From the NCBI GenBank assembly GCA_003013855.2, contig ML058552.1, positions 3,081,501 through 3,145,500 on the forward strand: DNA of 64,000 bases, in the 5' to 3' direction. Source of the DNA: Liriodendron chinense (Eukaryota; Streptophyta; Magnoliopsida; Magnoliales; Magnoliaceae). The position numbers were made by a program, and so were the translations under genes. Under the pieces are notes generated by a model, which saw nothing but the letters and a program-made list of their open reading frames with translations, was not told where the DNA came from and ran no database searches. Shown in pieces: positions 56,912-64,000 of the stretch (the first letter of the stretch is position 1; each line of letters begins with the position of its first letter).

Positions 56912-59900
56912 ATGTCCGACCACGAAGAAGAAACTCATCACTTCCCTGCTCTTGAAATGACCGAAGCGCAACCTCCAGCGCAACAGCCCGTTGACAATAC
57001 GCCAATCATACAAGAATTGGCACAAGGAGTGAGAGCAATGCAAGAAATGCTCTGGCAATTCATGCAAGCACAGGCCACCGCAGCAGCCAACAATCAAGTT
57101 GGCCCAGTTCAGCAATCTCAACAACCATGCCGGGTCCTCCCGGCCTCCAGTTCAAATCAAGCACAACCATCGGACTCTGCCCAAGACTACCGACAGCAGC
57201 CATCTCAGCCCTTCGCTATGGGGCATCCTTCTCAATATCTTCCTGCAACGACAAGGCCATCTCAGAGCATCCCAGTCGCAGGGACTTCCAGTCAGCTTCC
57301 AGTCAATCTTGCAAACAACAATCTCAGTAGATCTCAGCATGTCCCCGCCGATGGGACACCTTTTCAATTCCAGCACATCCCCGCCAATGGGATTTCAATT
57401 CAATTTCCAGCAACAGGGACAGCACTGGCGAATGCCCACAATGGGGGTCAGTGTCAAGCCCACATCAATCAGCGGACAGTGGCGAATACCCAACAAGGGG
57501 GTCACTTCTCAGCATCTCAGCCTCCTGCAAACAGGAGCACTTTTCAATTCCAGCACATCCCCACCGATGGGATCCCAGTTAATTTTCAGCAATCTTCAAT
57601 TCAGCAAAATCCAGTTAATTTTCAGCAATCTTCAATTCAGCAAAATCCAGTTAATTTCCAGCAAGTTCCAGTTCAACCTTCAGTACAGTCTCCAGTTCAG
57701 TTACCATCATTTCAAGCTCAAGTTCATCAGAATCCAGTTCAATCATCAAACCAATTTCAGCAACCCGCGGTTGCTTTTCAGCAAGCCCATAGGGTCGAAG
57801 ACATCGACCACTATGCCGAAGAAGAACGTGCCTTACTCCAGGAGGCACCAGTCGCTCGAACAGATCACTCAGGACTGGACGAGTTGCGGGAGCAGTTCCA
57901 GATCTTGCAAAATCAGCTTCAGCGACAGCAAGGAATCGACCTACCTTCGACCAAGTTCAGAGACTTGTGTCCTTTCCCAGATGCTCAGGTACCTCAAAAC
58001 TTTGAGGTTCCAAAGTTCAAAAGATACGACGGCAGCGGTTGTCCCACAGCACATCTCAAGGCCTTCTGTGGAGAGCTGAGTGCAATCTCAGGAAATGAAG
58101 GGGCCCTCATTCGTTTGTTCCAAAAATCTCTGAAGGGCGATGCCCTCGATTGGTACACTTCATTGGATTGCCATCGCATCAGGACATGGGAACAGCTTTC
58201 CCAGGCTTTCGTCGACAGATTCGCATACAATCTCAACATGGCACCCAGAAGAGCCGACCTCGCAGCACTCAGGCAAAGAAGTGATGAAACACTATCAGCT
58301 TATGTGGGACGTTGGCGAGCTATGGCAGCCAGAATGCGGACACCCATCGACGATGAAGAACAAATCTCCATGATTGTTCATTCAACATATCCAGGCATAT
58401 CTGGGTATCTCATCTCGCATCCATATGCGAATTTTTCACAATTGATCCGTGCTGGAGAGCAAGTCGAAGCAGGGATCCGGGCCGGGACGATCTCCCCATG
58501 GCCTCATCAAGCCACTCCAGTCAAGAGGAACAGAGTGGAAGGAAGACCTATCGGGCACGGGAATGGAAACCGCAGTGGTTCTCCTCCTCGCCCAACGGAG
58601 GTAAACAATATCAACACCACTGCTCAAGGGAATCAACGTGCTCCCCCACAGGGACGTCAACAGTATCAGCAGAATCAAGTTCAGCATCAGCCTCAGCGGC
58701 ATCAGCCACAACCGAATCCTCAGCCACAACCACCTCGACAACAACAGCAATTCAGAGGAAACGGTCAATACTCATACCAGAACAGGCAGAATTACAGGGA
58801 GTTCAGGAAGTTCACTCCACTCAGTCAACCACTTAGTCAAATCATGACTACACTGGTACAAAAGCAGTTACTTAATCTAATGGCACCTCGGCCTCCGCCT
58901 CATCCTCTACCACCAAACTACCGAGAAAATGAGTATTGCGCCTATCATCAAGGACGTGGCCACGCCACTGATCGATGCTATACTTTGAAGAATGCCATAC
59001 AAGACCTGATTGATGACCGCAAGATCGTCATCTCGGTCCCTGGAACTTCTCCAGCAGCTTTCACCAACATCCTTCAGAATCCTCTGCCTCAACATCCGAC
59101 GGACCCTAGTTCATCTCGTGGCCCTGCAGTCAATAGTATAGAAGAAGGGGACCATATCGATCGCTTCTTCTCCCCTATTCAGTCCATTCATGCCTACACT
59201 TATGAGCCAACAAATCCTCCTCTAGTCTTGCAAGGGGCAAGTCCCTTTCTTCCTTCAATCTCCGAGCCAGTAGTGCTTGAAGGAGCACCTCCATATGATA
59301 TACCAGTTGTTCAAGGGGCACCTTACAACCATTCAAGCTGGGAACCAGTCGTCCTGGAAGGAGCACAATCATACATCGAGCCCACATACGAACCTGTCGT
59401 CTTGCAAGGGGCAACTCCAGAACAATCCAATCCGCAATGGAAGGATTATACTCATCAGCAGCAAGAGCCCGTTGTCTTGGAAGGAGCTCTTCCAGTCAAG
59501 CCTGTCATATTGCAAGGGGCAAATCCCGGAGGCGTATCAATCACGCTACGGCAGCTCGGACGAACAGAGAAACCTCCTGCCATATCAAGAGGACCAGTAT
59601 TCATTCCGTGGGAGCCTCCCGCTCCAGGAACAGTCAAGCCAGGACCACGACCTTATGTGGTCTATGAAGACAAGCCTCGATATTACCCCTTCAGCACAGG
59701 CAACAATGTAGTCCTCAAGGCAAAAGCTCCATACGAGGAAGATCTGGTACCCACACCAGCATCGTTGCAAGAAACGGTGGTCCTAGAAGGTAAAAGGGAG
59801 GAAAGCTACAAAGAGGTTCCATGGCACTATCCAGAATGTGCGGAAGTGGGGAACATGAATCCCAATGGGCGTTGCATCCGAAGAGATAATCAGAACAGAG

Positions 59901-60943
59901 GGGATCCCAAAGGCACTCTCTCAGGCCTCGGCAATAAAAATGAAGCCGCGTACGATGTGGCAACTCAGCTCAAGTCAATCCCTGTACAAATCTCAGTATG
60001 GGAGCTACTCTGCACATCTCGCATACACCGAGAGATGTTTGCCAAGACCTTGAATGATGCTCATGTCTCCTCCGATATGGCACCAGAGATGATTGCATTG
60101 ATGATTGGACAGCTACTGGCTCCGCGCGCCATCACCTTCACCGATAATGAGTTACCACCAGAAGGACGCGATCATGGGCGATCCCTCAACATAGCCTTAC
60201 GATACAAAGACCTCTGTGTTCCACTGGTCCTTATCAATAATGGCTCAAGTTTAAATGTCTGCCCACTCAAGACTGCGGAACGTTTGGGAATCAGTCCCTC
60301 TTCATTTCGACCCAGCACCATATGTGTCAGAGTATTCGACAACACCCGCCGATCAGTGGAAGGAGAAGTCGACATAGAGGTACAGATAGGTCCGGAAGTC
60401 TCTACCATCACATTCCAAATCCTGGATATATCAGCCTCTTTCAACATGCTGCTCGGACGACCTTGGCTGCACAAGGTTGGAGCTGTGCCATCAACCCTAC
60501 ATCAACGGGTGAAATACATCTGTGGAAATCAAGTGATCTCTATCCATGCAGAGAAGGAGCTCATCATTCCTTCTAATGCTGCTGCCACTGAACCAGACAT
60601 CCCGGTCATCGATATCCAGCACTCTGAAGAGGACATCCCGTTTCACAGTTTCGAATTCGAGACCGTGAACTCTATCGCTAATCCAGAACCGATAAGGGTG
60701 GACCGTGTCTTTTCACCGGCAGAGCGTCTGAGCCTCAAATACCGAATGAAGAATCACTTCAAGTCCAGAAAGGTACCGCTGGTATATAACCAACGCAAAT
60801 GGGGACTCGGATACAGGGCAACCTTCATGGACAAGAGAAGGAAGAAATTTCGGTGCTCACCTATCAGTTCGTCAAGCCGGGAGAACCTTGCAAAGATCCA
60901 GGAGGGAATCAACCGACTGCACTACACAAAGGCCTCCCGATGA
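56912..60943 (+). CDS. Gag-protease polyprotein of Tat-3 (1343 codons, protease active site mutated)
   Basis: The ATG (MSDHEEETHH) is the first after the leader and is conserved in Tat-1. Residues 1-350 are Q/P-rich with HVPADGTP/HIPANGIS repeats and a 36-bp in-frame duplication (57578-57649). The capsid-like core is at about 400-475 (KGDALDWYTSLD, AFVDRFAYNLNMAPRRADLA). A CxxHx4Hx4C knuckle (CAYHQGRGHATDRC) is near 676-690. VVLEGA/VVLQGA repeats follow at about 770-960. Protease is about 1095-1230, with the active site INNGSSLNV: the catalytic Asp is Asn (60236-60238). LLGRPWLHKVG is intact. The C-terminus (FRCSPISSSSRENL...) is out of frame relative to Tat-1, so the natural stop is unlikely to be at 60943. 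Confidence 0.88.
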   Translation: MSDHEEETHHFPALEMTEAQPPAQQPVDNTPIIQELAQGVRAMQEMLWQFMQAQATAAANNQVGPVQQSQQPCRVLPASSSNQAQPSDSAQDYRQQPSQPFAMGHPSQYLPATTRPSQSIPVAGTSSQLPVNLANNNLSRSQHVPADGTPFQFQHIPANGISIQFPATGTALANAHNGGQCQAHINQRTVANTQQGGHFSASQPPANRSTFQFQHIPTDGIPVNFQQSSIQQNPVNFQQSSIQQNPVNFQQVPVQPSVQSPVQLPSFQAQVHQNPVQSSNQFQQPAVAFQQAHRVEDIDHYAEEERALLQEAPVARTDHSGLDELREQFQILQNQLQRQQGIDLPSTKFRDLCPFPDAQVPQNFEVPKFKRYDGSGCPTAHLKAFCGELSAISGNEGALIRLFQKSLKGDALDWYTSLDCHRIRTWEQLSQAFVDRFAYNLNMAPRRADLAALRQRSDETLSAYVGRWRAMAARMRTPIDDEEQISMIVHSTYPGISGYLISHPYANFSQLIRAGEQVEAGIRAGTISPWPHQATPVKRNRVEGRPIGHGNGNRSGSPPRPTEVNNINTTAQGNQRAPPQGRQQYQQNQVQHQPQRHQPQPNPQPQPPRQQQQFRGNGQYSYQNRQNYREFRKFTPLSQPLSQIMTTLVQKQLLNLMAPRPPPHPLPPNYRENEYCAYHQGRGHATDRCYTLKNAIQDLIDDRKIVISVPGTSPAAFTNILQNPLPQHPTDPSSSRGPAVNSIEEGDHIDRFFSPIQSIHAYTYEPTNPPLVLQGASPFLPSISEPVVLEGAPPYDIPVVQGAPYNHSSWEPVVLEGAQSYIEPTYEPVVLQGATPEQSNPQWKDYTHQQQEPVVLEGALPVKPVILQGANPGGVSITLRQLGRTEKPPAISRGPVFIPWEPPAPGTVKPGPRPYVVYEDKPRYYPFSTGNNVVLKAKAPYEEDLVPTPASLQETVVLEGKREESYKEVPWHYPECAEVGNMNPNGRCIRRDNQNRGDPKGTLSGLGNKNEAAYDVATQLKSIPVQISVWELLCTSRIHREMFAKTLNDAHVSSDMAPEMIALMIGQLLAPRAITFTDNELPPEGRDHGRSLNIALRYKDLCVPLVLINNGSSLNVCPLKTAERLGISPSSFRPSTICVRVFDNTRRSVEGEVDIEVQIGPEVSTITFQILDISASFNMLLGRPWLHKVGAVPSTLHQRVKYICGNQVISIHAEKELIIPSNAAATEPDIPVIDIQHSEEDIPFHSFEFETVNSIANPEPIRVDRVFSPAERLSLKYRMKNHFKSRKVPLVYNQRKWGLGYRATFMDKRRKKFRCSPISSSSRENLAKIQEGINRLHYTKASR

Positions 60944-61664
60944 GCCTAGTTTGGGCCACGTGGCCCCCTATTCGATGGGATCAGATTCTCGAACCATCTA
61001 AGCCTCCAGAAGAAGAAGAAAAGGATGAAGATGAAGAAGGAAGTCAAATGCAGCAGCTTCAGGACCAGGTTACTCTGACACCTGCTCCCAACCAGGGGCA
61101 CAACCTGCCCACGTCAGCATCAATCAACCAGGGGCACAACCTGCCCACTTCTCTCAACCAGGGGCACAACCTGCCCACTTCAATCAGCAAGGGGCACAAC
61201 TTGCCCATCTCAGCACCAATTAGCAAGGGGCACGACTTGCCCATCTCTGCAAAGTCAACTCCATCAGTCATCAGCCAGGGGCAAAAGCAGCCCATCCACT
61301 AGACCAAGAAAGGGAAGTGGCCAGCCCTAGATTGGTCTGATGTCCAGATTCCAAGCTCATGTCTAGCTGTGGAACCAGACGAACTGCAATGCGAAGTAAG
61401 TGATCCGGGAGGGACTGAGTACGACTCAGATCCCGAACCCGACCAGCAAGAAATCATGGTCATTGGGCCAGACCGTGACTCTTCGCCCAAATCATCAACC
61501 CCCACCTCTTCAAGGGAGGAAGTGTGGGGTCCTGAATGGTCATCTGTTCCCCTAACTTTTGAATCAGCCAAAGAGCCATCTGAGGGCTCTGGCTTCCAAA
61601 AAAAAACGCCTGTTTAAGCAGCGACTGGAACTTTGGAACAAGTTGGGATCAATCATGGTCTGCA
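60944..61664 (+). pseudogene. Protease-RT linker of Tat-3 with GHNLP repeats
   Basis: Coding text in the next frame (open from 60799) runs GEPCKDPGGNQPTALHKGLP and WDQILEPSKPPEEEE. Five repeats of N/S-Q/K-GHN-LP-T/I-S follow (61090-61250), up to a TAG at 61300-61302. Tat-1 has Trp there. The same frame continues with EPDELQCEVSDPGGTEYDSD to 61617, where a run of nine A (seven in Tat-1) shifts the frame. Ogre-type elements can carry a spliced intron between protease and RT; whether splicing plays a role here is open. Confidence 0.7.
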
Positions 61665-63143
61665 ATGCCCGCTTGTTCAAAGTCCCGTGAATTTCGAAAA
61701 TCCAAAAAAACCAAAAACTTTCAAAAACCAAAAACATCTATCATTTCAATTTCAGAAAAATCTCAAAAACCAAAAAACATTCATTTTCCTGCATTCAATA
61801 GTGTGCCAAGTTCGTCTAAAGAGTCACATGAGTTTGAAGTCGAATCATATGACTTTGACATCGAATTAGACTTCGAGCTCATGGGTCTGGACGAAGCTCG
61901 GGATGAGGAAGATGATGATCCAGCTCCCGAACTAGAGGATCTCCTCAAAAAGTTCGAATCTAAAGCCAATGTTGTAGCCGATGATTTCGAGATAGTAAAC
62001 TTGGGGACGCTTGAGATCCCTAGGGAAGTACGCATTGGAAAATCGTTGCCACCTGAGATGAAACAGAAAATGATAGAGTTCCTAGCTCCAAGATTGTCCA
62101 ACTTCGCGTTCTCATATGAAGACATGCCGGGGCTCGATGAAGAGCTCGTTGTACACCATCTGCCAACCAAGGCAGATATGAAGCCAGTGAAGCAGAAACT
62201 CCGAAGAATGAAGCCAGAATGGGCTCTGAAAGTCCGAGATGAAGTCATCAAGCAATACAATGCGGGATTCTTGGTAGTCTCCAACTACCCTGAATGGCTC
62301 GCCAACATCGTACCAGTACCGAAGAAGGATGGCAAGGTTCGAATGTGCATCGACTTCCGAGATCTCAACAAAGCCAGTCCAAAAGATGACTTCCCTTTGC
62401 CACATATCGACACTCTGGTCGACAACACTGCTGGATACAAGATCTTCTCATTCATGGATGGGTTCTCAGGTTACAATCAGATTAAGATGGCCGTCGAAGA
62501 TCGTGAGAAGACATCGTTCATCACTCCCTGGGGAACCTTCTGTTACAGGGTGATGCCGTTCGGTTTGAAGAACGCAGGAGCAACATATCAGCGAGCAATG
62601 ACAGCACTATTCCACGACATGATGAACAAGAAGCTCGAAGTATATGTGGACGACATGATCGTCAAATCTCGCACAATTGAAGGACACTTTGAAGATCTGA
62701 AGAAGTTATTCAACAGATTAGAAAAGTACAGGCTCCGCCTCAACCCTCAGAAATGTGTCTTCGGTGCAATGGGAGGTAAGCTCCTCGGTTTTATGGTAAG
62801 CGAGGACGGCATCAGGGTCGACGAGACCAAAACCAGAGCAATCATCGAGATGCCCCCTCCTAGAACAGAGAAAGAAATTCGTGGCTTCCTCGGCAGAATT
62901 CAATACATCAGCCGCTTCATCGCACAGCTCACACCTATCTGTGAGCCAATATTCAAGCTCCTTCGGAAGAACGTCCCAAAAGAATGGAATGATGATTGCC
63001 AAGTCGCCTTCGACCGCATCAAGAGATATCTCATGAATCCTCCAGTCCTAGTGCCGCCCGCTCCCGGACGACCACTATTGTTATACATCTCGGTAGCAGC
63101 AGAAGCCATAGGCTGTGTCCTCGGCCAGCACGACGAGACCTAG
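61665..63143 (+). CDS. Reverse transcriptase of Tat-3 (492 codons, motifs intact)
   Basis: RNA-dependent DNA polymerase of the pol polyprotein. The ATG at 61665 is just the first in this frame after the upstream break, not a natural start. It begins with the linker (VPSSSKESHEF, acidic EDDDPAPELEDLL), then HHLPTKADMKPVKQKLRRMK, VPKKDGKVRMCIDFRDLNKA, motif A FSFMDGFSGYNQIKM, VMPFGLKNAGATYQRAM and VYVDDMIVKS. Both polymerase motifs are complete. LLGFMVSEDGIRVDETK and LLLYISVAAEAIGCVLGQ follow into the RNase H start. A TAG at 63141-63143 stands where Tat-1 reads Gly (DETGKKEQ). Confidence 0.88.
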   Translation: MPACSKSREFRKSKKTKNFQKPKTSIISISEKSQKPKNIHFPAFNSVPSSSKESHEFEVESYDFDIELDFELMGLDEARDEEDDDPAPELEDLLKKFESKANVVADDFEIVNLGTLEIPREVRIGKSLPPEMKQKMIEFLAPRLSNFAFSYEDMPGLDEELVVHHLPTKADMKPVKQKLRRMKPEWALKVRDEVIKQYNAGFLVVSNYPEWLANIVPVPKKDGKVRMCIDFRDLNKASPKDDFPLPHIDTLVDNTAGYKIFSFMDGFSGYNQIKMAVEDREKTSFITPWGTFCYRVMPFGLKNAGATYQRAMTALFHDMMNKKLEVYVDDMIVKSRTIEGHFEDLKKLFNRLEKYRLRLNPQKCVFGAMGGKLLGFMVSEDGIRVDETKTRAIIEMPPPRTEKEIRGFLGRIQYISRFIAQLTPICEPIFKLLRKNVPKEWNDDCQVAFDRIKRYLMNPPVLVPPAPGRPLLLYISVAAEAIGCVLGQHDET

Positions 63144-64000
63144 AAGAAGGAACAAGCAATATACTATTTGAGTCGAAAGTTCACCGACTACGAGACCAGG
63201 TATTCCCAGATCGAGAAGACTTGCCTCACCCTAGTCTGGGCAACTCAGCGACTCCGTCAATACATGATTGCATTCCCTATTCTTCTCCTTGCTCACATGG
63301 ATCCGCTCAAGTACCTGTTAGAGAAACCGGCACTCACTGGAAGGATAGCTAAATGGCAGCTACTCTTGTCTGAGTTTGACATCACCTATGTCACTCAAAA
63401 GGCAATCAAGGGACAGGCCCTCGCCGATCATCTTGCGGCTCACTCTCTCCTCGACTATCAGCCGCTTAAGACATTCTTCCCTGATGAAGATCTCTTACTC
63501 ATCGAAGAGGAAGAAAAGAAGAAAAAAGATGAGTGGACGTTATTCTTCGACGGTGCAGCAAATTCTAAAGGGAGAGGTATTGGAGCAATCCTCTACTCTC
63601 CAGATGATGTCCCTATTCCTATCTCGAGGCGCATCGCATTCGAGTGCACCAACAACATGGCAGAGTATGAAGCATGCATTGCTGGCTTAAGGGAAGCCAT
63701 AATCTTGGGCGTCAAGAAGCTACGAGTGTTTGGAGACTCACAGCTTATCATCAATCAGACCAATGGCGAATGGAAGACCAAGGACGAGAAGTTGATACCA
63801 TATCATGTGTATCTTGACAATCTGATCGAAGAATTCAAGGAAATCACCTTCTCATACATGCCCAGAGCCAAGAACCAGTTCGCAGATGCTCTCGCCACGC
63901 TCTCATCAATGCTCGAGATCCCAAAAGGAGCTTCAGAATGGGAGCTCACAGTCGAAATTCAAGAAGAACCTGCTTTTTGCCTGCAAATAGAAGAAGCCGA
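63144..64000 (+). pseudogene. RNase H and second RNase H of Tat-3 (open to window edge)
   Basis: In frame with the RT and open from the TAG to 64000. The RT-linked RNase H remainder reads AIYYLSRKFTDYETRYSQIE, LLAHMDPLKYLLEKP and KGQALADHLAAHS. The second RNase H has LFFDGAANSKGRG, NNMAEYEACIAGL, VFGDSQLIINQ and FADALATLSS, with all four acidic residues intact (63547-63910). Integrase should follow outside the window. One nonsense codon alone separates it from the RT. Confidence 0.88.

Larger units (their letters stand above)
55055..64000 (+). mobile_element. Tat-3: better-preserved copy of the Tat-1 family, runs off window
   Basis: 5' LTR, PBS, leader, a 4-kb gag-protease ORF, linker, RT, RNase H and second RNase H. 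Codon for codon it matches Tat-1 but has far fewer lesions. Disruptions visible: catalytic Asp to Asn in protease, a one-base difference ending the gag-protease frame, a TAG in the linker, a frame change in an A-run and a TAG between RT and RNase H. It is inserted into the antisense ORF of Tat-2; the five bases before it are TGAGG. Confidence 0.93.

Noticed and set aside
57099..58079. 326-codon open frame overlapping the Tat-3 gag
   Set aside because: Alternative frame of a Q/P-rich repetitive gag; composition follows from CAA/CAG-rich codons, and it has no start context or domain.

Overview
This window is repeat-dense nuclear DNA of a flowering plant. I find no intact host gene, tRNA or rRNA. 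Nearly everything recognisable is a transposable element, and most are layered inside one another. Plant origin is clear from the Tat-, Athila- and Tekay-like Ty3/gypsy elements, the Ty1/copia gag relics, a CACTA transposon and hAT/MULE-type MITEs. The recurring long palindromes built around GTGGGCC/GTGGTCCAC look like repeats I associate with magnoliid genomes (Magnolia/Liriodendron/laurel relatives). That taxonomic hint is from memory and is weak.

Layout. (1) 1-9801, minus strand: 5' LTR and gag-pol of a decayed Tat-lineage retrotransposon (Tat-1), cut by the window edge. (2) 9802-17509: AT-rich relics, namely a copia gag fragment, a (TG)n tract, a dispersed repeat also seen near 39 kb, a hAT MITE with an 8-bp target duplication, and a second gypsy LTR with PBS and gag start. 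(3) 17510-36659: a nested stack. A long Tekay-like LTR is interrupted by an Athila-like element (18969-34064, 5-bp duplication CTGAA). The 5' LTR of that element is itself split by an 8.3-kb CACTA transposon (20347-28635, 3-bp duplication AAT). The CACTA carries exon-like segments, a palindromic MITE and a G-poor T-rich tract. A copia-like LTR sits in the distal part of the Tekay LTR. (4) 36660-44870: a minus-strand copia gag/protease relic with PBS and LTR, a MULE-type MITE (9-bp duplication), a second hAT MITE (8-bp duplication) and several palindromic MITEs. (5) 44870-47956: a satellite of about 333-bp units with a repeated three-unit pattern. (6) 47957-55054: a second Tat family (Tat-2) inserted in the satellite; it has gag, PR, RT, a second RNase H and IN on the plus strand and an antisense coiled-coil ORF at its 3' side. 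(7) 55055-64000, plus strand: Tat-3, the same family as Tat-1, inserted into the antisense ORF of Tat-2 and running off the right edge.

How the parts relate. Tat-1 and Tat-3 form an inverted pair about 45 kb apart. Comparing them shows which breaks are private to each copy. Tat-3 is the best preserved: a 1343-codon gag-protease ORF and an RT ORF with intact polymerase motifs, but a protease whose catalytic Asp is Asn plus three disruptions further on. In four elements, seven catalytic Asp residues are changed, always to Asn (GAY to AAY), and many stops look like CAA, CAG, CGA or TGG decay. That is the signature expected of deamination in methylated, silenced elements.
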